64,000 nucleotides of DNA from Natrinema versiforme JCM 10478 (GTDB taxonomy: Archaea; Halobacteriota; Halobacteria; Halobacteriales; Natrialbaceae), in NCBI RefSeq assembly GCF_000337195.1, contig NZ_AOID01000048.1, positions 1-64,000 on the forward strand. The letters are read 5' to 3'. The translations under genes and the position numbers were made by a program. Below are positions 41,542 to 49,834 of this stretch, piece by piece (positions within the stretch are counted from its first letter, which is position 1; every line of letters begins with the position of its first letter). Under the pieces are notes generated by a model. That model was not told where the DNA came from, ran no database searches, and saw only the letters and a list, made by a program, of their open reading frames with translations.

Positions 41542-42195
41542 ATGAGCGAAATCCCGGATCGGGTTCCGACGCCCTGTCCTTCGTGTTCGCCGGACCTCGA
41601 GACGGTCCACGAGGTACTCACGGAAGGCGGCGGTACCCTCACCGTTCGGTGCAGCGAGTGTAGCCACGTCCACAAAGTCCAGCCCGACCGCGAGAGCGAA
41701 GTCACCCTCGATGTCGTCGTCTCGCAGGGCGGCGAGTCCTTTACGGCGAACGTCACCACGCCCGAAGGCGAAATGATCGAAGTCGGTGACGAGTTCATCC
41801 TCGAGACAGAGGAGGTGCTCTCGACGGTTCGCGTGACCAGTGTCGAACTCGACGGGCAGAAGCGAGTCGAGGAGGCCCCCGCCGACGAGATCGAGACCGT
41901 CTGGACCCGCGAGGTCGACAACGTCGGTGTCAACGTCACCGTCCACCCCCAAGACGGCTCGAAAGACGACAGCCGGAGCATCACAGTCCACGTCCCCGGC
42001 GACTACGAGTTCGAGGTCGGCGCGGTCGAATCCTTCGGCGACGACGAGTTCGAGATCGACGCCTTCGTCGTCCGCGGCGACGCCGACGGCTACCGACGAG
42101 ACCGCTTCGACGTGGAGGGCGATACCGCCTTCGCGAAGGACGTCAAGCGCGTCTACGCCTACGACGAGCAGAGCAGCGCCTGGTCGGCGTGGTAA
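41542..42195 (+). CDS. HVO_0476-type zinc-finger protein
   Basis: A 217-residue haloarchaeal protein. Two Cys pairs near the N-terminus (PCPSCSPD at about 11-18 and VRCSECSHVHK at about 34-44) form a zinc ribbon. The rest is a beta-rich acidic domain (VTLDVVVSQGGESFTANVTT; EDEFILETEE-like hairpin; SITVHVPGDYEFEVGAVESF). This layout agrees with the conserved family named after Haloferax HVO_0476 (name from memory). Function unknown. A TATA-like GGCTTTTAGG is about 25-30 bases upstream of the ATG at 41542. The two pcm-like genes follow on the same strand. Confidence 0.75.
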   Translation: MSEIPDRVPTPCPSCSPDLETVHEVLTEGGGTLTVRCSECSHVHKVQPDRESEVTLDVVVSQGGESFTANVTTPEGEMIEVGDEFILETEEVLSTVRVTSVELDGQKRVEEAPADEIETVWTREVDNVGVNVTVHPQDGSKDDSRSITVHVPGDYEFEVGAVESFGDDEFEIDAFVVRGDADGYRRDRFDVEGDTAFAKDVKRVYAYDEQSSAWSAW

Positions 42196-42276
42196 GCGGT
42201 TCCGCCGGTTTCTGACCGCACCCGTATTTGCCACCCGATACCATACGGTTCTCGAGCGCGTACGCCATCTATCTCC

Positions 42277-42921
42277 ATGTTCGACAGTTCCGACAGCGAC
42301 GAGGCCCCGCGCCAACGGATGGTCGAAACCGTCGCGCCGCGCGTCGACGACGACCGCGTCCTCGCGGCGCTCGAGGCGGTCCCGCGCCACGAGTTCGTCC
42401 CGCCCGATCGCCGGGACAGGGCCTACGCCGACCGCCCGCTGCCGATCGGCGACGGCCAGACGATCAGCGCGCCGCACATGGTCGCGATCATGGCCGATCT
42501 GCTCGCGGTCGCCCCCGGCGATGACGTCCTCGAGATCGGGACCGGCTGCGGCTATCACGCCGCGGTCACGGCGGAACTGGTCGGCGATGAGGGAGTCTAC
42601 ACCGTCGAGTACAGCGAGGAACTGGCCGAGCGAGCCCGCGACCGGCTCGCGGACCTCGGCTACGACGGCGTCTCGGTCCGCGCCGGCGACGGCCGCGAGG
42701 GATGGCCCGACCACGCGCCCTACGACGCGGCGTACTTCACCTGCGCGGCGGCTTCCTTCCCCGACCCCGTCATCGAGCAGGTCAGAACCGGCGGCCAGTT
42801 GCTCGCGCCGATCGAGAGCGGGCTCGGCAGTCAACGACTCGTCAGCGCCACGAAGCGGCCGGACGGCTCCCTCGAGCGGACCGAACACGGCGGCGTTCGG
42901 TTCGTGGAGATGCGGGGATAG
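42277..42921 (+). CDS. pcm: Protein-L-isoaspartate O-methyltransferase
   Basis: Repairs damaged (isoaspartyl) residues in proteins by S-adenosylmethionine-dependent methylation. The 214-residue enzyme has substrate-binding RAYADRPLPIGDGQTIS-like region, GQTISAPHMVAIMADLLAV, SAM motif VLEIGTGCGYHAAVTAELVG with the acidic VEYSEELAERARDRLADLGY, and PYDAAYFTCAAASFPDPVIE. All motifs are intact. A divergent paralogue lies 87 bases downstream. Confidence 0.94.
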   Translation: MFDSSDSDEAPRQRMVETVAPRVDDDRVLAALEAVPRHEFVPPDRRDRAYADRPLPIGDGQTISAPHMVAIMADLLAVAPGDDVLEIGTGCGYHAAVTAELVGDEGVYTVEYSEELAERARDRLADLGYDGVSVRAGDGREGWPDHAPYDAAYFTCAAASFPDPVIEQVRTGGQLLAPIESGLGSQRLVSATKRPDGSLERTEHGGVRFVEMRG

Positions 42922-43008
42922 GTCGGCACTGCGACGCCGCCGACTCGAGCCCGTCGTGGGTGACCGCGCAAGCGCGCCATTCATAACAGCCGCCCGGATA
43001 GCTGGGGT

Positions 43009-43779
43009 ATGGACCCCGCGGTACTGCGAGAGGATATGGTCGACGGCCTCGAGTCCCCGCCGAGGGACATCCTCGCGGACGAGGACCTCGCGGTCGCGAT
43101 GCGCGACGTGCCCCGCCACGCGTTTCTCGACGACGAGCGGACGGCCTACGCGGACCGCGACCACGAGGCCCTCGGCACCCGCGTCCTCGCGCCGCGGACG
43201 GTGGCGCGACTGCTGCAGGCGCTTGCCCTCGAGGACGACCACTCGGTGCTGATCGTCGGCGTCGGCGTCGGCTACACCGCCGCCGTGGCCGCCGAACTCG
43301 TCGGCGAGACCAACGTCCACGCCGTCGACATCTCCCGGCCCCTCGTCGTCGAAGCGCGGGAGAACCTCGCCGAAGCGGACTACGACGGCGTCCTCGTCGA
43401 CCGTCGGGACGGCGCGGACGGCCTGCCCGAATACGCGCCGTTCGACCGCATCCTCCTCGAGGCCGCTGCCGTCGATCCGCCCCGCGCACTGCTCGAGCAG
43501 TTGACCGACGGGGGACGACTGGTCTTTCCGCGCGGCACCCACCAACAGCGACTCGAGGCGGTTTCGGCCGACGGCGAGACCGACCACTTCGACGCCGTCT
43601 CGCTCGAGCCGCTGTTGATCGAGGGCGAACAGTCGGGTGCCGTCGAACGCAATCGGACGGCCCGGGAGGACCGCGAGCGGGCGCAACGACGCGCCGAGTC
43701 CCGCCGCGGCTGGGAACAGGACTGGATCGAGTGGGACGACGCGACCGACCGGCAGTCCCGGCGGAGCCGATCGCGGTAG
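43009..43779 (+). CDS. Divergent Pcm-like methyltransferase paralogue
   Basis: A 256-residue relative of Pcm. The N-terminal PPRDILADEDLAVAMRDVPR and RTAYADRDHEALGTRVLAPR align with Pcm, but the substrate motif (G)QTIS is replaced by LGTRVLAP. The SAM glycine loop reads IVGVGVGYTAAVAAELVG instead of EIGTGCGYHAAV. The acidic SAM ribose ligand in NVHAVDISRPLVVEARENLA is kept. A 50-residue Arg-rich tail follows. It probably still binds SAM but may have another substrate or be a regulator. Read-through from pcm is possible. Confidence 0.85.
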   Translation: MDPAVLREDMVDGLESPPRDILADEDLAVAMRDVPRHAFLDDERTAYADRDHEALGTRVLAPRTVARLLQALALEDDHSVLIVGVGVGYTAAVAAELVGETNVHAVDISRPLVVEARENLAEADYDGVLVDRRDGADGLPEYAPFDRILLEAAAVDPPRALLEQLTDGGRLVFPRGTHQQRLEAVSADGETDHFDAVSLEPLLIEGEQSGAVERNRTAREDRERAQRRAESRRGWEQDWIEWDDATDRQSRRSRSR

Positions 43780-44220
43780 CACGGCCGCGCTTCGACCACC
43801 GCAGCCCTCACTGACTGTCACTCGAGAGACGCGGGTCTCGTCGAACGGGTTTTCTCGAGAGCAGAGCAACCGGCCGATAGCACTCGCCGCGGAGCGATGT
43901 GACTCGACGATATCGGTGCGTCGGAAGTGGGGGGTGGGGGAAAGGGGGGTGGCGACAGTCTGTCTCAGATCGCCATTTACGGGTACACACCGATGGGGGT
44001 TAAACGTAATTTCTAATTCTTTAGTGCCGATCGCAAGCAGACACTAATTAATTAGAGCCATCCGATTCCGCTGCAACGGAACCGCGATCTGGTAGTTCTT
44101 CGGCTCCTGGTTGTGGGTGAGAGACATCGACGGGGTACTCGAGAAACACCGCTGCTACCCTAACCCTCGAGACGATGAAAGCGCCGCTGCTCAATTCGCC
44201 GGTACCTGTTCCCGGACTAT
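43780..44220. other. Convergent intergenic region with a G-tract
   Basis: No gene. The plus strand carries GGGGGG-T-GGGGG-AAA-GGGGGG-T-GG at 43929-43952. An AT-rich patch at 44005-44055 includes TTTCTAATTCTTTAG and TAATTAATTAG. Both neighbours end here, so it may hold transcription terminators. The T-rich run after the G-tract is on the correct side for the rightward pcm paralogue. Confidence 0.4.
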
Positions 44221-46374
44221 TCAGTCGGACCGGCCGTCGAAGGCGACCGTCACAAGCTTCCGCTCGGCCGCCCGCAGGTGGTAGTGATACGTCGGCGGCG
44301 ACACGCCGAGCGCCTCCGCGAGGTCCTCGCCGGTGCTCTCGCGGGGCCATTCGAAGAAGCCGCTGTAGTGGGCAGCCTGTAACGCCTCGAACTGTTTGTC
44401 AGTGAGTAGGTCCGCGAGATAGGTATCGAGCCGCCGTGCCGACCGCGTCTGCGTTGTCTCCCGTTTCGCCACGAGTTCCGTCTCGGGATACGCTTCCTCG
44501 ATGGCCTCGACCAGCGATCGCGTCTCGACGCCCTGTGGCACCTCGAGGACGACCGTCGAGACGCCGTCTTCGGCCGTCGCCAGCCGTACCTGTACGTCGT
44601 AGGTCCGCAACACGTCGAGAAACGGCGTCGACGCGACCGTGAGTTCGTACAGCGTCTGTTCGTCACCCTCGGACACCACCGACAGCGTCTCGATCGACGC
44701 CCACGCCGACTCGAGGGCGGCGACCGACGCGGTCGCCGGCGCGCTGACGAACAGCACGATCCCGTCCTCGCCGCGGTCAATGACGCCCTCGAGTGCGATC
44801 GGGTCCGTCGTCTCGACGTGTGCCGACAGCCGGTTGAGCAGCAGCCGCGAGTCGCCGACGGCGAGTTCGAGTTCGAGTCGACTGTCGGTCACCATCGCCC
44901 GCGTCCGCTCGACCGACCGGATCGCGTGCCCGATCGTCTCCCCGAGTTCGGTAAGCACCGCTCGCTCGCTCTCGCCGACCGAGTCTGCCCCCGAGACGTG
45001 GACCACCAGCGCACCGTACCGGCGGTCGTTGGCGAGCAGCGGCACCGCGAGGACCGTCTGATAGCCGTAGGTCAGCGCCGCTTTGCGCCGGGACTGCCAG
45101 CGGTCGTCCTCGAGGACGTTGCGGACCAGCTGTCCTTGACCCGCCTCGAGGGTCTCGCGGGCCAGCGCGACCTCGGGTGCTCGATCGCCGTCGTCGCGGA
45201 TCCGGTCGATGTAAGCCGCGTCGACGCCGGCCCAAGCAGTCGGTGCGGGCGGGTCGTCGTCGCTCGCGGCGATCCATGCGAAGCGATATCGGTCCGTCTT
45301 GGCGAGGCGATCGCATACCGTCTCCTCGATTTCCGCGCGCGTCGATGCCTGCGCGACCCCGTGGTTGATCTCCCGGACGATTTCGTTGGTGTGGTTGAGC
45401 CGCGTCAGCTCCTCGTTTTTCTGGGTAAGCGTGCGGTCGTGGTCCCGAAGCAATTGCTCGCGTTCGGCCCGATCCAGCGCGGCCTCGGTGTTGGCCGCCA
45501 GAATGTGCAACAGCTCGATCATCGTCTCGTCGAACCCGTCGACCTCCTCGCGACCTGCGACCAAGACGCCGTGGGTCCCGAGCGGAACGATCAGTTCGCT
45601 CCGGCTCGGCGTCTCGGCGGACTCGAGACCGTCCTCTCGAGGCACTGATGCCCCCTCGCTCTCCTCGCAGTGGACGTTCTCGTAGTAGGCGCTTTCGCCC
45701 TCTGAAAACGGCGCCCAGACCAGCCCCTCGCCCCGATCGAAGGTCTGCTTCGGATCTCCCCACTCGGGACATCGCGCCGTCGAAGCCGCGTGCTCCAGGC
45801 GGCCGGCCGTCGGCTCGAACGCGTAGGCCGCGGCGACCGCCACGTCGAGGAGTTCGGCGGCCGTCTCGACCGCCGATCGGTAGATCTCGTCTTTGGTCTC
45901 CGCCCGCATCAGGTCCCGCGTCGTCTCGTGTAACGCCGTCACCGTCTGCTCGTAGCGGCGCTCGCTCTCGCGGAGTTCCGTCTCGGTCCGATACTGCGCG
46001 ACCGCGTTCGTGATCTGGTTCGCCAGCAACGCGTACTGCTTTTTGCCGGACTCTTTCTGCAGGTACTGGGTCACGCCCGCCGCGATCGCCTCGCTGGCGA
46101 TTTCCTCCGATCCCCGCCCCGTAAACAGGATGAAGGGCAGATCGGGGTCGTCCTCGCGAACCCGCCCCAGCAACTCGAGGCCGGTCATCGCCGGCATCTC
46201 GTAATCGCTGACGATACAGTCGACATCGCGGCGTTCAATCGCGGCGAGCGCCGCCGCGCCGTCGGTCGCTGTCTCGGCGACGATCGACTCGCGCTCGCGC
46301 TCGAGCATCTCCCCGGCGAGGTCGGCGAAGCCGGGTTCGTTATCGACGACGAGTACGGTGATCCGTTCTGTCAT
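44221..46374 (-). CDS. Bat-like response regulator with GAF domains and HTH-10
   Basis: A 717-residue regulator. A receiver domain (1-125) has phospho-acceptor Asp57 in VDCIVSDYEMPAM and an acidic pair at Asp11/Glu13. A coiled-coil linker leads into two GAF-like sensor domains (about 145-300 and 335-495), a Bat-associated region (about 500-650) and a C-terminal helix-turn-helix (LTDKQFEALQAAHYSGFFEW; DLAEALGVSPPTYHYHLRAA). This matches bacterio-opsin-activator family proteins. Input is probably phosphorylation plus a GAF ligand. No histidine kinase gene is adjacent. Confidence 0.92.
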   Translation of the reverse strand: MTERITVLVVDNEPGFADLAGEMLERERESIVAETATDGAAALAAIERRDVDCIVSDYEMPAMTGLELLGRVREDDPDLPFILFTGRGSEEIASEAIAAGVTQYLQKESGKKQYALLANQITNAVAQYRTETELRESERRYEQTVTALHETTRDLMRAETKDEIYRSAVETAAELLDVAVAAAYAFEPTAGRLEHAASTARCPEWGDPKQTFDRGEGLVWAPFSEGESAYYENVHCEESEGASVPREDGLESAETPSRSELIVPLGTHGVLVAGREEVDGFDETMIELLHILAANTEAALDRAEREQLLRDHDRTLTQKNEELTRLNHTNEIVREINHGVAQASTRAEIEETVCDRLAKTDRYRFAWIAASDDDPPAPTAWAGVDAAYIDRIRDDGDRAPEVALARETLEAGQGQLVRNVLEDDRWQSRRKAALTYGYQTVLAVPLLANDRRYGALVVHVSGADSVGESERAVLTELGETIGHAIRSVERTRAMVTDSRLELELAVGDSRLLLNRLSAHVETTDPIALEGVIDRGEDGIVLFVSAPATASVAALESAWASIETLSVVSEGDEQTLYELTVASTPFLDVLRTYDVQVRLATAEDGVSTVVLEVPQGVETRSLVEAIEEAYPETELVAKRETTQTRSARRLDTYLADLLTDKQFEALQAAHYSGFFEWPRESTGEDLAEALGVSPPTYHYHLRAAERKLVTVAFDGRSD

Positions 46375-46457
46375 TGTCTACATTCCCACGCTACTGTTTT
46401 CTGACGTACTGATGAGGAATGACTAAACAATTAGCATTTGACTGTCGCTCGTTCGAA

Positions 46458-46907
46458 TTACCTAGTGGTCTTATTTGAACTCGATTCGGAAGAGCACGGA
46501 ATGCAGCCGTTAAATTCGTACTCCGCCGCCCAGTTTATCGATGGATGGTCTATTTCGGACTCGAACCGAAGTTCCATCTTCTGTTCCGTTGCGTCGGCCG
46601 CACGGATCCAGTAAAACCGCTCGTTTTCGGGATAATAGACCAGAAACGCGTCGATCGATCCGTGATACGTCTCCTCGTGGTAGGTTCCGTCTTTCGTCGT
46701 CTGTGAGTGCGTGTTGAATCGGAGCGTTTCCGGCTTATTCGACCACCCTGTTTTGCACTGAATTCGGTAGAGTTCGGTTCCGTCGTCGACGATCAGGTCA
46801 TATTTGTCGTTATCGCCGAACGGAATCGAGACGCTGTGACCAGCCGCGATGAGTTCGGAAATCGCTCTCGCTTCGGTTTCGTCGCCAACTGCTTTCGAAT
46901 TTCGCAT
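46458..46907 (-). CDS. PD-(D/E)XK nuclease-like protein
   Basis: A 149-residue protein of the archaeal PD-(D/E)XK endonuclease group. The nuclease core is GDETEARAISELIAAGHSVS, then the metal-binding Asp in FGDNDKYDLIVDD, then YRIQCKTGW with the Gln-x-Lys. The rest is beta-rich with YHGSIDAFLVYYPENERFYW. Active-site residues appear intact, so it could cut DNA: Holliday junction resolvases and homing-type nucleases share the fold. I start at the ATG at 46907. It lies 168 bases from a tRNA-Asp gene in a region with duplicated tRNA sequence. Confidence 0.8.
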   Translation of the reverse strand: MRNSKAVGDETEARAISELIAAGHSVSIPFGDNDKYDLIVDDGTELYRIQCKTGWSNKPETLRFNTHSQTTKDGTYHEETYHGSIDAFLVYYPENERFYWIRAADATEQKMELRFESEIDHPSINWAAEYEFNGCIPCSSESSSNKTTR

Positions 46908-47075
46908 ACCGTGAGACGCCGCGGGATCCGGTAAGAACAATCGGGTGACGAGACAGTCGTAGTGTTACTCCCTTGGACGTGGTTTTTGCTGAAAGCAACA
47001 GCCTGCTTCGCTTACGGCCCGTTCATGACCTCGTACCGACACACGAAGCACTCGTCGATTTGGTCCTCGAAAAAG

Positions 47076-47148
47076 CGCCCGAGGCGGGATTTGAACCCGC
47101 GTCACAACCGTGACAGGGTTGTATGATGGGCCACTACACCACCCGGGC
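47076..47148 (-). tRNA. tRNA-Asp(GTC), copy 1
   Basis: The minus strand reads as a full cloverleaf: acceptor GCCCGGG with CTCGGGC plus discriminator G, anticodon stem CAACC/GGTTG around CTGTCAC (anticodon GTC), and T arm GCGGG-TTCAAAT-CCCGC. The 3' CCA is not encoded. Identical in sequence to the copy at 47621-47693. Confidence 0.95.
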
Positions 47149-47438
47149 TTGCAACTCTTGGTTGCCCGGTCACAGTATTAAGGGTTTTGTTCCGAGATTG
47201 TTCAGACAGCCAAGTGACAAACCGGCACATCGAGGCGAACTATTTGTCAGCAGTGACCACGGCTCTGCAATCTCGAGTCAATATATTCTCATCGACAAAT
47301 AAGCATGATTGCGGCAAATATTCTCCTCGGTGAGAGTGCGAGTCGCGACGCTTTCATCGCTCTCTCCGATCGGTTTCATACTCGCCGCTCGCGGTTGCAT
47401 GCGAGAGCATCTGCTTGAGGCGCTATGCGCCACGCGTT
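47149..47438. other. Spacer between tRNA-Asp copies, no gene
   Basis: No gene seen. AT-richer in the first half (TATTAAGGGTTTTG, AATATATTCTCATC). The last 120 bases contain short repeated words such as CGCTCGCGG, GCGAGAGC and GCGCTATGCGC with small palindromes. The region probably holds the promoter of tRNA-Asp copy 1 near 47170-47185. Confidence 0.35.
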
Positions 47439-47486
47439 GCTCGTCGCGTTGATCTTCGAAAAGCGCCTGAGGCGGGATTTGAATCC
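47439..47486 (-). pseudogene. Decayed fragment of a third tRNA-Asp
   Basis: The segment from GCTCGTCGCG to GATTTGAATCC repeats the 3' part of tRNA-Asp and its 3' flank, with a few mismatches. The string AAGCGCCTGAGGCGGGATTT corresponds to AAGCGCCCGAGGCGGGATTT in the intact copies. It stops inside the T stem, so no cloverleaf can form. A scar of an integration event or an unequal tandem duplication would give this pattern. Confidence 0.6.
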
Positions 47487-47620
47487 GACAGAGACGTTCC
47501 GGGCTGCGGTCTCACTTCGTTCGACCGTTCCGGGCATGTGACTCTTTGTTTTCAAATCCCTTATTCCGTTTCTTGAGGAACAGCGACTCGCTCCGCTCGT
47601 CGATTTAGTCTTCGAAAAAG

Positions 47621-47693
47621 CGCCCGAGGCGGGATTTGAACCCGCGTCACAACCGTGACAGGGTTGTATGATGGGCCACTACACCACCCGGGC
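47621..47693 (-). tRNA. tRNA-Asp(GTC), copy 2
   Basis: Same cloverleaf and sequence as copy 1. The 25 bases beyond the 3' end (CTCGTCGATTTAGTCTTCGAA against CTCGTCGATTTGGTCCTCGAA) are also nearly the same, so the duplicated unit is close to 100 bases. Confidence 0.95.
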
Positions 47694-48022
47694 TCCATCA
47701 CATCGTTACCCGCTGCTAGTATTAAGGCTTTTCAATTATTCGCCGTATGGTACGGGCAACCGCCACGTGATTACCCGCTCGAGCCGGCCACACACGACTG
47801 TCCCGTGACACCGTTGCACACGACCCACAAGGAATATAACTGAGAACCGGATACTCACGAGTGTGATCGACGGTTCCGGTCAGGTTCGCCCGGCCGGGTA
47901 GCCCTGCTTGTGCGTCGAGTTAGTAACCGTTAAATGCCTCCCGCCGCTATCTGCCTGTAGTATCTCGTGACAGCCGCTTCTCTCCCAATAGCCGACACGC
48001 ACACCCACACTCACACCAATAC
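47694..48022 (+). other. Upstream region of the RNA polymerase operon
   Basis: No gene. A TATA-like CCGTTAAATG at 47927-47936 lies about 90 bases before rpoH, which would give a 5' leader of some 60-65 bases, long for haloarchaea. ATTAAGG near 47720 is likely the tRNA-Asp promoter on the other strand. The leader is C/A-rich (CACACCCACACTCACACC) and unstructured. Confidence 0.45.
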
Positions 48023-48250
48023 ATGGTAGACGTAAGCCAACACGAACTGGTTCCGGAGCACACCGTCCTCGAGGAGGAGGCCCTCGAGGAAGTGCTCGAG
48101 GAATACGATATCGACCGTACAGATTTACCGAAGATAAAGCGCACCGATGCCGCGCTGCCGGACGACGCAGAGCTCGGCGACGTAATCAAGATCGTTCGCG
48201 ACTCGCGGACGACCGATCAGTCAGTCGTCTATCGATACGTGGTGGAATAA
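48023..48250 (+). CDS. rpoH: RNA polymerase subunit H (Rpb5 homologue)
   Basis: A 75-residue subunit equivalent to the C-terminal domain of eukaryotic Rpb5, placed at the jaw of the enzyme. Diagnostic segments are [38 protein letters not shown] and [20 protein letters not shown]. First gene of the large polymerase operon. Its stop codon is followed directly by the ATG of rpoB''. Confidence 0.97.
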   Translation: MVDVSQHELVPEHTVLEEEALEEVLEEYDIDRTDLPKIKRTDAALPDDAELGDVIKIVRDSRTTDQSVVYRYVVE

Positions 48251-49831
48251 ATGGCAATGGAACTCAACCGCGACAAACGACGAGAGATCTCGCGCGAATA
48301 CTTCTCGAAGGAACGGATCGCCGAACATCACTACCGCTCGTTTAACGCCTTCCTCAACCGGGGGATGCAGGAGGTCGTCGACGAGAAGGAGACGATCGAT
48401 ACGGACATCGGCGACAAGGAAGGCGAGGAGCCGGTCCACGTCGAACTGGGCGATGTCCGCGTCGTCACGCCCCGCGTTCGGGAGGCCGACGGCTCCGAAG
48501 AACTGCTGTACCCACAGGAGGCCCGACTCCGAAACATCACCTACTCCGCGCCGGTGTTCATGGAAATGTCCATCGTCAAGGGCGAGGAGGGCGACGAGCG
48601 GGTCGTCGACTCGACCGAGACGAAGATCGGCCGGATGCCGATCATGGTCGGCTCCGACAAGTGTAACATCGCCGGCTTCTCCGACGAGGAACTGATCGAG
48701 ATCGGCGAGGACCCCGCCGACCCCGGCGGCTACTTCATCGTCAACGGCTCCGAGCGGGTCCTGATGACCAGCGAGGACCTCGCACCCAACAAGATCCTCG
48801 CCGAGTACGACACCAAGTACGGCGACGAGATTCAGGTCGCAAAGACCTTCTCGCAGCGCCGTGGCTACCGCGCGCTGGTGCTGTGCGAACGGAACCGCGA
48901 AGGGCTACTCGAGGTCTCGTTCCCGTCGGTGTCGGGCTCGATCAACTTCGTCACACTCGTACGCGCACTCGGGCTCGAGAGCGACGAGGAGATCGTCCAC
49001 AAGGTCTCGAACGACCCCGAGGTCGTCAAGTACATGCTCGAAAACCTCGAGGAAGCGGAGGTCCAGACCGAAGAGGGGGCCATCGAGGAACTCGGGAAAC
49101 GCGTCGCCTCCGGCCAGGGGAAAAACTACCAGCTCAAGCGGGCCAACTACGTCATCGACCGCTATCTGCTGCCCCACCTCCACGAGGACGGCGTCGAAGA
49201 GGAAGACGTCCGGATCAACAAGGCCCACTACCTCTGTCGGATGGCCGAGGCCTGTTTCGAACTCGCGCTCGGTCGGCGCGAGTCCGATGACAAGGACCAC
49301 TACGCGAACAAGCGCCTGAAGGTCAGCGGCGACCTGATGAAGGACCTGTTCCGGACCGCGCTGAACAAGCTGGCCCGGGACGTGAAGTACCAACTCGAGC
49401 GCGCCAACATGCGCAACCGGCAGCTCTCGGTGAACACGGTCGTCCGCTCGGACGTCCTGACCGAGCGCCTCGAGCACCCGATCGCGACGGGTAATTGGGT
49501 CGGCGGCCGCTCGGGCGTGAGCCAGCTGGTCGACCGAACGGACTTCATGGGCGTGCTGTCGCACCTGCGCCGGCTTCGCAGCCCGCTGTCGCGCTCGCAG
49601 CCACACTTCGAAGCGCGGGACCTGCACGCGACCCAGTGGGGTCGCATCGGGCCCTCCGAGACGCCGGAGGGGCCGAACTGTGGGCTGGTGAAGAACTTCG
49701 CGCAGTCGATGGAGCTCTCCCAGAACGTCGAGGACGAACAGGAACTCAAACGCGAACTGGCATCCATGGGGGTCGAGGGCATTCCCGGCCTCGAGGGAAT
49801 CGAACGAACGGCGGCCTCAGGGGACGACTAA
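48251..49831 (+). CDS. rpoB2: RNA polymerase subunit B''
   Basis: The N-terminal half of the beta-type subunit, 526 residues, covering protrusion, lobe and fork. Segments seen are RNITYSAPVFMEMSIVKGEE, IGRMPIMVGSDKCNI, GGYFIVNGSERVLMTSEDLA, ARDLHATQWGRIGPSETPEG-like fork (RDLHATQWGRIGPSETPEGP) and NCGLVKNFAQSMELSQNV. The subunit is split from B' as in haloarchaea and methanogens. Only 3 bases separate it from rpoB'. The first two candidate starts (48251 and 48257) are both ATG, and I keep the first because it adjoins the rpoH stop. Confidence 0.97.
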   Translation: MAMELNRDKRREISREYFSKERIAEHHYRSFNAFLNRGMQEVVDEKETIDTDIGDKEGEEPVHVELGDVRVVTPRVREADGSEELLYPQEARLRNITYSAPVFMEMSIVKGEEGDERVVDSTETKIGRMPIMVGSDKCNIAGFSDEELIEIGEDPADPGGYFIVNGSERVLMTSEDLAPNKILAEYDTKYGDEIQVAKTFSQRRGYRALVLCERNREGLLEVSFPSVSGSINFVTLVRALGLESDEEIVHKVSNDPEVVKYMLENLEEAEVQTEEGAIEELGKRVASGQGKNYQLKRANYVIDRYLLPHLHEDGVEEEDVRINKAHYLCRMAEACFELALGRRESDDKDHYANKRLKVSGDLMKDLFRTALNKLARDVKYQLERANMRNRQLSVNTVVRSDVLTERLEHPIATGNWVGGRSGVSQLVDRTDFMGVLSHLRRLRSPLSRSQPHFEARDLHATQWGRIGPSETPEGPNCGLVKNFAQSMELSQNVEDEQELKRELASMGVEGIPGLEGIERTAASGDD

Positions 49832-49834
49832 ATC

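Noticed and set aside
47461-47560. A complete third tRNA gene between the tRNA-Asp copies
   Set aside because: Only the acceptor 3' strand, T loop and part of the T stem are present. No anticodon arm or D arm can be formed.
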